Shown here piece by piece: positions 51,935 through 60,739 of a DNA stretch of 64,000 nt. Each line of letters begins with the position of its first letter. The first letter of the stretch is position 1. The stretch is from Cohnella sp. AR92 (GTDB taxonomy: Bacteria > Bacillota > Bacilli > Paenibacillales > Paenibacillaceae), in NCBI RefSeq assembly GCF_003990975.1, contig NZ_RZJR01000009.1, positions 248,001 through 312,000 of the forward strand, in the 5' to 3' direction. The notes below the pieces were generated by a model. It did not search any database and was not told the DNA's origin. It was given only the letters and a program-made list of their open reading frames with translations. The translations under genes and the position numbers were made by a program.

Positions 51935-53053
51935 GTGAAGAAATCTTTGATGCTAGCTGCGGTATTGACCTTGGGAGTCAGCCTTCTCGCCGGCTGCGGC
52001 AACAACAACGGCAACAATAACAGTTCGGCAAGCCCATCCGAGAGCGCGACTCCGTCGGCAAGCTCCGCAAGCCCTAGCGCAAGCCCTAGCGAGAGCGCGA
52101 CTCCAGCCGCCAAGGAAATCAAGGAACTCAACATCAGCTTCGTTCCTTCCAAGGATCCGGACCAAATCATCACGACGACCGAACCGCTTAAGGAATTGCT
52201 CAAGACTCAGCTCGCGACCGAAGGCTACAACGTCGGTTCCGTAAACATCAATGTCGGTACGACCTATGAAGCCGTAGGCGAAGCCATGGAAGCCGGCACG
52301 ACGGATATCGGCGTCATTCCGGGCGGCACTTACGTTCTGTATCAGGACGGAGCCGACGTCATCCTGACCGCGACGCGCGCGGGCCTGTCCAACGATTCCG
52401 ACAATCCGAAGGACTGGAACGACCACAAGCCGACCGAGCCGACCGACCAGCAAGCGACGTACTACCGTTCGCTCTTCATCGCCGGACCTTCCGCTAAGGG
52501 CCAAGAGCTGGCCGCCAAAGTGAACAAAGGCGAAGAGCTGACTTGGGACGATCTGAACAGCGCCAACTGGGCTGTCATGTCCACTTCGTCTTCCGCCGGC
52601 TACATTTATCCGACCCTGTGGCTCCAAAGCCACTTCAGCAAGAGCCTGACGGACCTTAAGCATGTCGTTACTTCCGATTCCTATGGCAGCTCCATGGCTC
52701 GCCTGGCTAACGGCCAAGTCGACGTGATTGTCGCTTATGCCGACGCAAGAAGAGATTATGTGGACAAGTGGACGAGCGAATTCAGCCGTTCCAAGTCGGT
52801 GTGGGACGAGACGAACGTTATCGCCGTAACGGACGGCATCTACAACGACACGATCAGCGTTTCGAAGAAGTCCAAGATCATGGACGACGACTTCAAGAAG
52901 GCGCTGCAGGACGCGTTCATCGCGATCGCTCAAACGGAAGAAGGCAAGAAGGTTATCGCGATCTACAGCCATGAAGGCTACAAGGTCGCCCAATCCTCCG
53001 ATTACGACAACGAGCGCAAGGCCCAAGAGCTTATCAAGAGCCTAAAGAAGTAA
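51935..53053 (+). CDS. phnD: Phosphonate/phosphite-binding lipoprotein PhnD
   Basis: 372 aa from GTG 51935 (GGGGGAAA before it; the upstream frame extension has no signal). Signal peptide ends in lipobox LLAGC, then an Asn/Ser/Pro-rich linker with a repeat of ATPSAS/SPSAS type. The mature domain shows SFVPSKDPDQI, GTTDIGVIPGGTYVLY, STSSSAGYIYPTLWL and YADARRDYVDKW, the PhnD/PtxB/HtxB fold. It captures phosphonates or phosphite for the importer encoded next. Confidence 0.93.
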   Translation: MKKSLMLAAVLTLGVSLLAGCGNNNGNNNSSASPSESATPSASSASPSASPSESATPAAKEIKELNISFVPSKDPDQIITTTEPLKELLKTQLATEGYNVGSVNINVGTTYEAVGEAMEAGTTDIGVIPGGTYVLYQDGADVILTATRAGLSNDSDNPKDWNDHKPTEPTDQQATYYRSLFIAGPSAKGQELAAKVNKGEELTWDDLNSANWAVMSTSSSAGYIYPTLWLQSHFSKSLTDLKHVVTSDSYGSSMARLANGQVDVIVAYADARRDYVDKWTSEFSRSKSVWDETNVIAVTDGIYNDTISVSKKSKIMDDDFKKALQDAFIAIAQTEEGKKVIAIYSHEGYKVAQSSDYDNERKAQELIKSLKK

Positions 53054-53107
53054 TCGCCCGAATAGGCTATAGAGAGGCCGGCATGGCGAAATGGAAAGCA
53101 TGAATAG

Positions 53108-53145
53108 AATGAGAGCGTCATGGCAACGTGATGTTCTCATTTTTT
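53108..53145 (+). terminator. Intra-operon attenuator between phnD and phnC
   Basis: AATGAGA/TCTCATT and inner CGTCATG/CGTGATG (two wobbles) stack into one stem of about 15 bp closed by a GCAA tetraloop, followed by TTTTTC. Partial termination here would leave more phnD than phnCEE message, as usual for binding proteins. Confidence 0.75.
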
Positions 53146-53178
53146 CTAATTTGAGACCAATGGATCGAGGGACAGCTC

Positions 53179-53988
53179 ATGATCGAATTCAAACAGGTGG
53201 AGAAGAAATATGCGAACGGCACGGTCGCATTGCAGAACATCAATCTAAGCATCGAACAGGGCGAATTCGTCGCGGTGATCGGACTCTCCGGCGCAGGCAA
53301 GTCCACGTTGATCCGCTGCATCAACCGCATGCACGACATCACCGGCGGCCAGCTTAACGTGGACGGAGTCGACGTCTCCAAGCTCAAAGGCAAGCAGATT
53401 CGTCGGTTTCGCCGCCGTATCGGCATGATTTTCCAATCGTTCAACCTGGTTACTCGAACGACCGTGATCAAGAACGTGCTCGTCTCCTTCGTGCCCGACC
53501 TTCCGTTCTGGCGCAAGGTCACCGGCATCTACTCGAAGGAACATAGGATCAAAGCTCTCGAGTCGCTCGACAAGGTAGGCATTCTGGACAAAGCCTACAT
53601 CCGCGTCGACCAGCTGTCCGGCGGCCAACAGCAGCGGGTGGCGCTAGCCCGTACGCTTGCCCAGAATCCCGATATCATTCTGGCCGACGAGCCGATCGCA
53701 TCGCTGGACCCCGTAACCTCCAAGGTCGTCATGGACGACTTCAAACGAATCAACGCGGACATGAACATCTCCGTCATCATGAATATCCATCATGTCGAGA
53801 TCGCTTTGGAATACGCCGATCGGATAATCGGCATCCGCAAGGGGGAGGTCGTCTTCGACGGGGAAGCGGCGAACGTCACGAAGGCCATGCTGGACGAGAT
53901 TTACGGCGGGCGTCTAGAGGAAGCGTCATCGGCACCGTCGGCGAAGTTGGCGACTTCGTTCCAAGAGGGGTCGACAGCCCATGTATGA
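53179..53988 (+). CDS. phnC: Phosphonate ABC transporter ATP-binding protein PhnC
   Basis: 269 aa. Walker A GLSGAGKST (about 35-43), signature LSGGQQQR, Walker B IILADEPIASLD, H-loop NIHHVEIA. Family features include RRRIGMIFQSFNLV and YGG near the C-terminus. Energises phosphonate import through the two PhnE permeases. The last 8 nt overlap the first permease gene. Confidence 0.95.
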   Translation: MIEFKQVEKKYANGTVALQNINLSIEQGEFVAVIGLSGAGKSTLIRCINRMHDITGGQLNVDGVDVSKLKGKQIRRFRRRIGMIFQSFNLVTRTTVIKNVLVSFVPDLPFWRKVTGIYSKEHRIKALESLDKVGILDKAYIRVDQLSGGQQQRVALARTLAQNPDIILADEPIASLDPVTSKVVMDDFKRINADMNISVIMNIHHVEIALEYADRIIGIRKGEVVFDGEAANVTKAMLDEIYGGRLEEASSAPSAKLATSFQEGSTAHV

Positions 53989-54796
53989 TCGTATCTTCCC
54001 GCCGCGCAGAGTCGTCCTGCCGAACGGCAAGATCGTCCTGGAGAAGCGCTCGCGAACGCCGCTCATTCTGCTGCTCCTGATCGCCGCGATTGCCGCATCC
54101 GTCTGGTTTACCGAATTCAGCCTTAAGACCCTGTTTACGAGAATCAACGAATTCTTTGTCATTATCGGAGACATGATTCCTCCCAAGTGGAGCTATTTCC
54201 CTCAATTATGGAAGGCTCTCGTCGATACGCTTCAGATGTCCTTGATCGGCTCCCTGGTCGGCGCGCTTCTCTCGCTTCCGATCGCCGTTCTCTCTTCTTC
54301 GAACATTATTCGAAGCAAGACGATCGTGACTATTTTCAAGATATTGCTAAGCTTGCTGCGAACGCTGCCCACGCTGGTGACGGCTCTGATCGCCACCTTC
54401 GTCTTCGGCCTGGGACCGATGGCCGGCGTGGTTGCCATATTCCTGTTCACTCTTTCCTATGTAGGCAAGCTTCTCTACGAAGCGATCGAGAACGCCGATA
54501 TGGGGCCTTTCGAGGCAATGGAATCGCTCGGGATGAACCGAATCCAAGCGTTTCGCTGCGCGGTAATGCCGCAGGTGCTGCCGAGCTTTTTATCCAACGC
54601 TCTGTTCTGCTTCGAAGGGAATGTCCGTTACGCGGCTATTCTAGGCTATGTAGGAGCAGGCGGCATCGGGCTGCTAATCAAGGAAGATATCGGATGGCGC
54701 GATTACCCGAACGTGGGTATGACGATCCTAGCGCTAATTGTCACGGTCTACTTGATCGAGACGGCCAGCGAACACTTCCGCAAAAAGCTAATTTAA
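53981..54796 (+). CDS. phnE: Phosphonate ABC transporter permease PhnE, copy 1
   Basis: 271 aa. A basic N-terminus, then about six membrane helices; the EAA loop AMESLGMNRIQAFRCAVMPQ (about 187-206) contacts PhnC. LLSLLRTLPTLVTALIATFVFGLGP is the PhnE core helix. Overlaps the phnC end by 8 nt. Two PhnE genes imply a heterodimeric channel. Confidence 0.94.
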   Translation: MYDRIFPPRRVVLPNGKIVLEKRSRTPLILLLLIAAIAASVWFTEFSLKTLFTRINEFFVIIGDMIPPKWSYFPQLWKALVDTLQMSLIGSLVGALLSLPIAVLSSSNIIRSKTIVTIFKILLSLLRTLPTLVTALIATFVFGLGPMAGVVAIFLFTLSYVGKLLYEAIENADMGPFEAMESLGMNRIQAFRCAVMPQVLPSFLSNALFCFEGNVRYAAILGYVGAGGIGLLIKEDIGWRDYPNVGMTILALIVTVYLIETASEHFRKKLI

Positions 54797-54806
54797 GGGA
54801 GACCGT

Positions 54807-55619
54807 ATGCTTATGACGAACGTAGAGAAGCAGCTACTGGCTTCGCCTCGCAATCATCGTTACGTTCTGACCGTCACCGTCGTCGTCCTCGCTCTCTTCG
54901 CGTGGTCGCTGGCCGCGGTCAACCTGCAAGACATCAACCAGGGCGGCCTCCAGATAGCCGGGAATATCATCAAAGGACTTTTTAACCCGGATCTCGACTT
55001 GCTGTTTAATGTCTCCAAGCAAAGCGTGCTTTACCTGCTTGTCGAGACGGTCGCCATCGCGTTCCTGGGGACTATCGTCGGAGCGGTATTGTCGGTTCCG
55101 CTAGCGTTCCTGGCCGCTTCCAACATCGTCCCGAAGCCGGTCGCTTGGCTGACCCGTCTGCTGCTGATCGTTATCCGTACGATACCGGCGCTTGTGTACG
55201 GGCTCATGTTCATCCGAGTGTCCGGGCCAGGGCCGTTCGCCGGGGTGCTGACCGTCGGGTTGACCTCTATCGGAATGCTGTCCAAGCTTTACGTGGACGC
55301 GATCGAAGAACTGGACACCAAGGTGCTGGAGTCGATGACTTCCATCGGCTGCTCCTCCTTCGAGAAGATCCGTTACGGCATCTTCCCTCAATTGCTCTCC
55401 ATCTTCCTGTCGGTCACGATTTACCGGTTCGACATGAACATGCGCGAGGCTTCCATCCTCGGCCTCGTCGGGGCAGGAGGCATCGGCGCTCCGCTCATCT
55501 TCGCGATGAACAGCTACAAGTGGAACCAGGTCGGCTCCATCCTGATCGGACTGGTCATTCTGATCCTGCTGATCGAATGGATGTCCAACAGGCTGCGTTC
55601 CAAGCTCGTTAAGGGGTAA
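54807..55619 (+). CDS. phnE: Phosphonate ABC transporter permease PhnE, copy 2
   Basis: 270 aa paralogue of the preceding permease, sharing the RTIPALVYGLMF helix and the loop VLESMTSIGCSSFEKIRYGI before LLSIFLSVTIYRFDMNMREASILGLVGAGGIG. ATG 54807 (AAGGGAG 5 nt upstream) or the ATG two codons later. Last gene of phnDCEE. No phosphonate-degrading gene follows, so the substrate could be phosphonate, phosphite or phosphate. Confidence 0.94.
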   Translation: MLMTNVEKQLLASPRNHRYVLTVTVVVLALFAWSLAAVNLQDINQGGLQIAGNIIKGLFNPDLDLLFNVSKQSVLYLLVETVAIAFLGTIVGAVLSVPLAFLAASNIVPKPVAWLTRLLLIVIRTIPALVYGLMFIRVSGPGPFAGVLTVGLTSIGMLSKLYVDAIEELDTKVLESMTSIGCSSFEKIRYGIFPQLLSIFLSVTIYRFDMNMREASILGLVGAGGIGAPLIFAMNSYKWNQVGSILIGLVILILLIEWMSNRLRSKLVKG

Positions 55620-55651
55620 GCATAACAGTTTAACTCTATCGCTCAAACCAA

Positions 55652-55698
55652 AGAGCTGATCTTGAACGGCCCCCTAGGGTTCATTCAAGATCAGCTCT
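55652..55698. terminator. Bidirectional terminator between phnE and liaR
   Basis: AGAGCTGATCTTGAA and TTCAAGATCAGCTCT pair perfectly over 15 bp around a 17-nt loop, between convergent genes. Tails are TCTGCG (plus) and TTTGGTTTG (minus). Confidence 0.8.
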
Positions 55699-55728
55699 TC
55701 TGCGTTATCCGCGGATGCAACAATCGCT

Positions 55729-56382
55729 TTACTCGGCCAGCCCGTGACGATGCGCGTAGATCGCCGCCTGCGTCCGATCTTCGACGCCAAGCTTGCCGAA
55801 CAGGTTGGTCATATGGTATTTCACCGTCTTGATGCCGATGAACAGCTCATCCGCGATATCCTGGTTCGACTTGCCCTCCGCCAGCAGCTGCAGAACTTCC
55901 ATCTCCCGATCCGTCAGTTCCTCATGAGGGAGAGGATTCGCCTGCGTCGGCTTGCGGAACCGGTTCATCATCTTCGAAGCGACCTGGGATTCGAGAACCG
56001 ATTGGCCGCGAGCGGCGGCGCGGATCGCGTCGGCGATCTCGGAAGCGCGCGAGGTTTTGAGCAGGTAGCTGAAAGCGCCCGCTTCAATGACCGGGTACAT
56101 CTTCTCATCGTCCAGGAAGCTGGTCAGCACGATGACCCGGCATTCGGGCTGCTCCTCCAGCAGCCTCCTTGTCGTCTCGATGCCGTCCATTCCTTCCATG
56201 ACCAGATCCATCAGTACGACGTCCGGCTCGTAAGCCTTGGCCAACCGCAAGCCTTCTTGTCCGTTCCCCGCTTCTCCGACAACCTCGATGCCGTCTTCCG
56301 TGCCAAGCACGGCCGCCAAGCCGATTCTCACCATCTCGTGGTCATCCACCAACAAGACTCGGATCGGTTGCTGCTCCGCCAT
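55729..56382 (-). CDS. liaR: LiaR-type response regulator (NarL/LuxR family)
   Basis: 217 aa from ATG 56382 (GAGGGTGG 5 nt upstream). Receiver: RVLLVDDHEMVR (acidic pair D13-D14), phosphoacceptor in DVVLMDLVMEGMDG. LuxR helix-turn-helix in the last 60 residues: LTDREMEVLQLLAEGKSNQDIADEL and VKYHMTNLFGKL. The start lies within the last 41 nt of the kinase gene, so the pair is co-translated. Activates the lia operon on cell-envelope damage. Confidence 0.94.
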   Translation of the reverse strand: MAEQQPIRVLLVDDHEMVRIGLAAVLGTEDGIEVVGEAGNGQEGLRLAKAYEPDVVLMDLVMEGMDGIETTRRLLEEQPECRVIVLTSFLDDEKMYPVIEAGAFSYLLKTSRASEIADAIRAAARGQSVLESQVASKMMNRFRKPTQANPLPHEELTDREMEVLQLLAEGKSNQDIADELFIGIKTVKYHMTNLFGKLGVEDRTQAAIYAHRHGLAE

Positions 56383-57415
56383 CTTCCCACCCTCTCTCTT
56401 CGGCCATGATCGGCACTCGAATCTCGATTCTCGTTCCTTTGCCCGGCGCGCTGGCGACATTAAGAGAGCCGCCGATCTCGTTCACTCTCTCTTCCATCGT
56501 CGCCAGCCCGTAAGAAGTCTGCTTCTTCGTCTCCACATCGAAGCCCACGCCATTGTCCCGGATCGCGAGGCGAACGGTCTCGCCGCGCCTCTGAAGCGCG
56601 ATATCCATCTTCGATGCCTTCGCATGCCTTAGCGTATTGGACAAAGCCTCCTGAACCATGCGGAACAGGTGATTCTCCACGCCCTTGTTCAGCGGCAAGT
56701 CCTCGTCCATGTCGAGCGAGATGTCCATCGCCACCTTCGCCCTCATCTCTTCGATGAGCTCCGGTACGGCCTGGGACAAGCGCTTGCCCTCCAAGTACAC
56801 CGGACGCAGGTGGAGCAAGAGCGCCCTCATCTCCGATTGCGCGACCGCCGCCATCTCCTCGATCAATTCGACCTGTCGCTTGGCGCGATCGAAGTTCGTA
56901 TCCAGCGTTCTTCCGACCGCCGTCGCCGTCATGGAGATCGCGAACAGCTGCTGGCTGACCGCATCATGCAGCTCTCTGGCCAGACGCTGCCTCTCTTCCA
57001 CGACGGCACTCATTCTGGCTTTGGCCGCCAGCTCCGTATTGTTAGTGGATAAGCGCTGCAGCGAAGCGACTTGTTCGTCCCACTTGCGGCTTATCCGCGA
57101 GAATTGCTCGGCCAAGCTTCCGATCTCGTCTTTGCCCATTTCGGGCAGAGGCGGAATCGGACTCCCCTTCTCCATCATCAGCATCGCGTCCCTAAGCACC
57201 TCTACCCGGTTGCGGAGCGGGTAGGTGCGGTACAGACCGAAGGCAACGCCGGCAATCAGAAGGACTCCGATCGCCGATAACCCGAAGGTAATGATCGAGG
57301 ACCAGGATTCGAAGTCCGCTGCGAGCCCTTGGCTTTGAAGCAAGTAGACGACCACTATGCCTACGCCCAGGGAGAACAAGACGGATTCGCCAATATGACG
57401 CCATACCATTGTCAT
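56342..57415 (-). CDS. liaS: LiaS-type sensor histidine kinase
   Basis: 357 aa. Two membrane helices at the N-terminus (about 12-30 and 42-62) with a very short external loop, so it senses within the membrane. HAMP follows; the HisKA_3 phosphoacceptor is in RQRLARELHDAVSQQLF, with HATPase motifs VQEALSNTLRHAKA and DNGVGFD. Family (LiaS/VraS) kinases respond to bacitracin-type and lipid II-binding stress. Precedes liaR with overlap. Confidence 0.94.
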   Translation of the reverse strand: MTMVWRHIGESVLFSLGVGIVVVYLLQSQGLAADFESWSSIITFGLSAIGVLLIAGVAFGLYRTYPLRNRVEVLRDAMLMMEKGSPIPPLPEMGKDEIGSLAEQFSRISRKWDEQVASLQRLSTNNTELAAKARMSAVVEERQRLARELHDAVSQQLFAISMTATAVGRTLDTNFDRAKRQVELIEEMAAVAQSEMRALLLHLRPVYLEGKRLSQAVPELIEEMRAKVAMDISLDMDEDLPLNKGVENHLFRMVQEALSNTLRHAKASKMDIALQRRGETVRLAIRDNGVGFDVETKKQTSYGLATMEERVNEIGGSLNVASAPGKGTRIEIRVPIMAEERGWEDGGAATDPSLVGG

Positions 57416-57423
57416 TCCCCCTT

Positions 57424-58068
57424 CTAGATCGGACGTATTCTAATATTCCCTACGAGATAAACGAGCTGCAGTTTCACCTGCTGCTCCTTATTTTCATAAT
57501 CCGGCGAACGCCATTTAACTCGTTGGAAGCCCCCGCTCTGCTGCCGCTGGTCCCAGACGATCTGCCCGAGCATGGCCGAGGCTTCCAATTCAACGCCGTA
57601 TTCCACGGGAACGATAAGATCGATATCCCCGATAAGTCCTTGCAGGACGATAACCGTTTCTTTCTCTTCCGGAATCGCCGTGCTCAAGTCCAACCGGACT
57701 TCGCCGAACGCATGCCAATAGCTCATCGAAGGGAGAAGCCAAGACTCGCGGTCCTTCTTAAGCTTAAGGAAGAACCTCGGCCTGCTTTCTCTTTTGCCGG
57801 GAGAAGAATGCCTTGACTTCAAGAAATACAATCCTAGCGAGATCAAGACCACGACAACGACCAATCCGATCTGATTGGCGAACAGCACCAGGGCGCTGAT
57901 CACCACGACCACGATGGCCAGCCGGTTCCGATCCTCCCGATAGCGCATGATTCCCAATACCAGAAGAAGAATGGCGTTCACGGTAGCGAACCCCGCGAGC
58001 CCACCGAGCGCGAGATACAGACCGGCGGCGATGAACAACAAGGCATGACTGGACAGTTTGCTCCTCAC
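57424..58068 (-). CDS. liaF: LiaF-type inhibitor of the LiaRS system
   Basis: 214 aa from GTG 58068, which has AAGGAGGTG 6 nt upstream; the open frame extends 31 codons further but through that ribosome site. Four membrane helices occupy the first half (LLFIAAGLYLALGGLAG; VVVVLISLGLYFL). The soluble C-terminal domain is the cell-wall-active antibiotics response fold (FGEVRLDLSTAIPEEKET; LIGDIDLIVPVEYGVEL). LiaF holds LiaS inactive until stress. It starts 8 nt before liaS. Confidence 0.92.
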   Translation of the reverse strand: MRSKLSSHALLFIAAGLYLALGGLAGFATVNAILLLVLGIMRYREDRNRLAIVVVVISALVLFANQIGLVVVVVLISLGLYFLKSRHSSPGKRESRPRFFLKLKKDRESWLLPSMSYWHAFGEVRLDLSTAIPEEKETVIVLQGLIGDIDLIVPVEYGVELEASAMLGQIVWDQRQQSGGFQRVKWRSPDYENKEQQVKLQLVYLVGNIRIRPI

Positions 58069-58112
58069 GGGCTGCACCTCCTTGAATAAATGACTCGCTC
58101 GCTGCGCGGAGA

Positions 58113-58142
58113 AAGCCATAACGGAAGGTTCCGCTATGGCTT
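58113..58142 (-). terminator. Hairpin separating the psp genes from liaFSR
   Basis: AAGCCATAACGGAA and TTCCGCTATGGCTT form a 14-bp stem with one wobble and a minimal loop, with no T run. It may weaken read-through or stabilise the upstream mRNA, so effectors and regulators accumulate to different levels. Confidence 0.45.
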
Positions 58143-58156
58143 GACGCATCTTTGTA

Positions 58157-58185
58157 AGCATACCATATCTTCACAACGCCTGGAA
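58157..58185 (-). promoter_or_regulatory. Possible internal promoter for liaFSR
   Basis: TTCCAG (58185-58180), 17-nt spacer, TATGCT (58162-58157) on the minus strand in the 136-nt gap before liaF. A constitutive promoter for the regulators is known in Bacillus subtilis. Confidence 0.45.
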
Positions 58186-58204
58186 CGAGCTTCTTGAAAT
58201 CCTC

Positions 58205-58897
58205 TTACTCGGCGGACGAGGCGGAAGCCGGAGGCTGAAGACGATTCTTGAGGGCAGCGAGCTCTTGCTCGACGCGATAATTCTTCTCCGGATCTACGCT
58301 AGGCGAAGCCGCGCGGAAAGGCGAACCCGGGAGCCGTACGACGTCCGCTTCCGCTTCCAGCTGCAGGATTCTTTCTTCCATGCGTTGGAAGCCGCGGGAG
58401 GCGTTGCCGCTCTCGATCGCGTGAAGCGAGCTTACTTGCGCCATTTGCTTGCGAGCCTTGGCCATTTGAGCTCTGGCGGACAGCTCGTTGCGCTTGTTGC
58501 GCAGCTTGTAATACTCGTCTTTCATCTCATGGAGCTGCATGGTCAGCTCGCTGACTTGAGCGCTGGCTTGTTCATGATGGGCGAGCAGGTCGGTTGCTTG
58601 CTGATTGAAGTAGAGCTTCTCTTCCAGCAGCTTGCGGGCGAAGGCTTCATTGCCTTCTTGAAGCGCTCTTTCGGCTTGGGCTTCGCGCTCGATGCCGACG
58701 CGAACCGATTCGTCAAGGCGCTGCTTCAGGCGGCGTTCGGAAGCCATCTGCTTCGCAACCGTAACCTCCGCGTCGCGGATCTCCGTCTCCATATCGCGAA
58801 GATATTGGTTCAACATCACTACCGGGTCTTCCAGCTTGTCGAGCAGCTCATGAATCGATGCCTTCGTCATATCTTTTACTCGTTGAAATACTCCCAT
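58205..58897 (-). CDS. PspA/IM30 family membrane-stress protein (LiaH-like), second copy
   Basis: 230 aa, almost wholly helical coiled coil, as in PspA/LiaH. N-terminus [31 protein letters not shown] matches the family start; ends in a short Ala/Ser-rich tail. Forms large rings that bind and shield damaged membrane. Follows the pspC-like gene by 5 nt. It differs from the first copy in the [15 protein letters not shown] insertion. Two copies in one operon is unusual. Confidence 0.9.
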   Translation of the reverse strand: MGVFQRVKDMTKASIHELLDKLEDPVVMLNQYLRDMETEIRDAEVTVAKQMASERRLKQRLDESVRVGIEREAQAERALQEGNEAFARKLLEEKLYFNQQATDLLAHHEQASAQVSELTMQLHEMKDEYYKLRNKRNELSARAQMAKARKQMAQVSSLHAIESGNASRGFQRMEERILQLEAEADVVRLPGSPFRAASPSVDPEKNYRVEQELAALKNRLQPPASASSAE

Positions 58898-58902
58898 TGT
58901 CG

Positions 58903-59457
58903 TTATTCCCCTTTCGATTGTTGTTCAAATTTGGTGAGACGTGCTTTTAAATCTTCGATTTCCTGGCGCAGCGCCTTCTTCTCGATATCTTCCATCATGG
59001 CATCCAGGTCTTTGGCCGTTGGAGGCTGACCGGATACCCCGGAGGACTTAGGCTCGGAATATCCTCCCGGAGCCGAGGAAGAGGTCGGCGAAGGACCTGT
59101 CCAAGGCGATCCCGGAGCCCAATTAGAGCTGCTAGGGGGCGCTTGCGTTCTCTGGCCGGGAGGAGTCCAAGCGTTGTAGCCGCCGCCGGACCAGTTGCTG
59201 TTCCAATTGCCGCCCCAGCCCTTCGACGCACCGGTTGGTCCGTAAGGATCCGGTCCAAATCCGCCGTTGTAAGTAGGCTCCTTCGGAATGATGAAGCCCG
59301 CCAGGATATAGACCAGGATGATGGAGCCGCCCGAGAAGACGGCGACGACGACGGTGAGGATGCGAAGCAGCGTCGCGTCGATTCCGAAGTAAGCCGCCAA
59401 CCCTCCGCATATCCCGAAAATCTTGCTGTCGTGGGACGATCGGTATAATTTGCGCAT
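58903..59457 (-). CDS. PspC domain membrane protein
   Basis: 184 aa. PspC domain at 1-60: [25 protein letters not shown] and a membrane helix [20 protein letters not shown]. The middle is Gly/Ser/Pro/Trp-rich ([19 protein letters not shown]), and the last 45 residues form a helix [18 protein letters not shown]. PspC proteins sense membrane stress and partner with PspA, which fits the two PspA genes on either side. Cotranscribed, 3 nt after the first pspA. Confidence 0.9.
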   Translation of the reverse strand: MRKLYRSSHDSKIFGICGGLAAYFGIDATLLRILTVVVAVFSGGSIILVYILAGFIIPKEPTYNGGFGPDPYGPTGASKGWGGNWNSNWSGGGYNAWTPPGQRTQAPPSSSNWAPGSPWTGPSPTSSSAPGGYSEPKSSGVSGQPPTAKDLDAMMEDIEKKALRQEIEDLKARLTKFEQQSKGE

Positions 59458-59460
59458 GTC

Positions 59461-60138
59461 TTATCCTCCTTGATCCTGCTGCAGCTTGCGCTTCAACTGC
59501 TGAAGCTCGCGCTCGATCACTTCCTGAACCGCCGAGCCCGCGTTATAAATCATCTCTTGGCCCATGCGGCGCAGGTCGCGCAAGCTCTTCGTCTCGAGCT
59601 CCATGTCGGTCAGCCGATCGTCAAGGCGCTGGAACATCGTTCCCGGGCTGCTCGTATGGCCGGTCTCCCCGAGTCTAGCGTTTAAGCGCTGCTGCAGGCG
59701 GAGCGACTCCATGCGAGCTACGTAGAACTGCCTGCGGTCGTAAACGGCCCGGTATTCGTCCCGAAGCTCTTGCAGCAGCTCCGAGAGCTCATTGAGCTCC
59801 GCCTGGCTTTGTTCGTACAAGTCTCGGTAACGCTCCGCTTTCTCCTCGTGGACGACTTTATCCTGAAGGGCGAGCTTAGCCGCCGTCTCCTCTCCAGCCT
59901 TCAACGCGGTCAGCGCTTGCTGCTCGCGCCTCTCCTTCCACTGCTCGGCATCCTTCCACTGCTTATAGAGATGCTCGGTGTGAACGGCGTATTGTCTGTG
60001 CAGTTGCTCGCTCTTGCCGATCTCCTGATGCGTCGACCATAGGAACTGATCGATCAGCTTGACGGGGTCTTCCGTCTTCTCCAGGCGGTCGTTCAAGGTA
60101 GCAACCGACATGTCTCTCACTCGTTTCATTACGCTCAT
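59461..60138 (-). CDS. PspA/IM30 family membrane-stress protein (LiaH-like), first copy
   Basis: 225 aa, nearly all coiled coil. Begins MKRVRDMSVATLNDRLEKTEDPVKLIDQFL, the conserved PspA amphipathic start that inserts into membranes, with a long Gln/Glu/Arg-rich stalk (ERREQQALTALKAGEETAAKL). Likely the main LiaH-type effector, following the liaI-like gene by 46 nt. Ring-forming and membrane-protecting role is from family knowledge. Confidence 0.9.
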   Translation of the reverse strand: MSVMKRVRDMSVATLNDRLEKTEDPVKLIDQFLWSTHQEIGKSEQLHRQYAVHTEHLYKQWKDAEQWKERREQQALTALKAGEETAAKLALQDKVVHEEKAERYRDLYEQSQAELNELSELLQELRDEYRAVYDRRQFYVARMESLRLQQRLNARLGETGHTSSPGTMFQRLDDRLTDMELETKSLRDLRRMGQEMIYNAGSAVQEVIERELQQLKRKLQQDQGG

Positions 60139-60184
60139 TCTCTATCCTCCTTTTCCACTGTTCAGGCTTCGATTGCTGTTGCTT

Positions 60185-60469
60185 CTAATTATTGCGTCTG
60201 ATCATCGACAATCCGAAGAGGATGACTCCGATGGCTGCGATCCAGAACAGAACCGTGGACAGCTTGCCTAGCAGCATTAAGCCGCCGATAACCCCAAGCA
60301 CGCCTCCCACGAACCGATTGCCTCGTCTCCAAGCCATAACCCCAAGCGCGATAACCAGCACCGGAATCAGCAGGGAGAGAATGAAGCCGAACAGGCTGCC
60401 AAGCTTGCCGAACAGCAACAGGACGCCGATGACGATAAGTACAACTGCCAAACCGTTATTTTTCTTCAA
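60185..60469 (-). CDS. liaI: LiaI-like small membrane protein
   Basis: 94 aa, three to four hydrophobic helices with almost no soluble part (VVLIVIGVLLLFGKLGSLFGF; VLVIALGVMAWRRGNRFVG; LSTVLFWIAAIGVILFGL). Start TTG 60469 with GAGGTGAGG 4 nt upstream. Corresponds to LiaI, the membrane anchor for LiaH/PspA. First gene of the operon. A TACAAT (60553-60548) may be its -10; LiaR boxes were not recognised. Confidence 0.88.
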   Translation of the reverse strand: MKKNNGLAVVLIVIGVLLLFGKLGSLFGFILSLLIPVLVIALGVMAWRRGNRFVGGVLGVIGGLMLLGKLSTVLFWIAAIGVILFGLSMIRRNN

Positions 60470-60739
60470 AGTTCCTCACCTCTTTTCTTGACGGCCGCCC
60501 TTCTCGCTTGCCTATTTCGTGGCGCCGTTCCTTAACCTCATGTACTCATTGTAAACGGGAAGCCCTCTCGGCAAAACAGACTCGCGCACGTTTTTGCCCC
60601 TAGACCGAAGTCGAGGGCGGCAACCGCCTAAAGCCCTTGAGCCTCAACGCCTCAAGTCAAGTTGGCAACAATTGAGGGGTTCAACGACCGGCAAAAGGTA
60701 TGTTAGCGTAGGGATACACTCTTCTTGGAGGTGCTGTCA

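Noticed and set aside
60600..60739. SigB-like promoter (GGTTCA with AGGTAT) before the NlpC gene
   Set aside because: The match is weak and the spacing is at the edge of the range; no SigB gene is visible.
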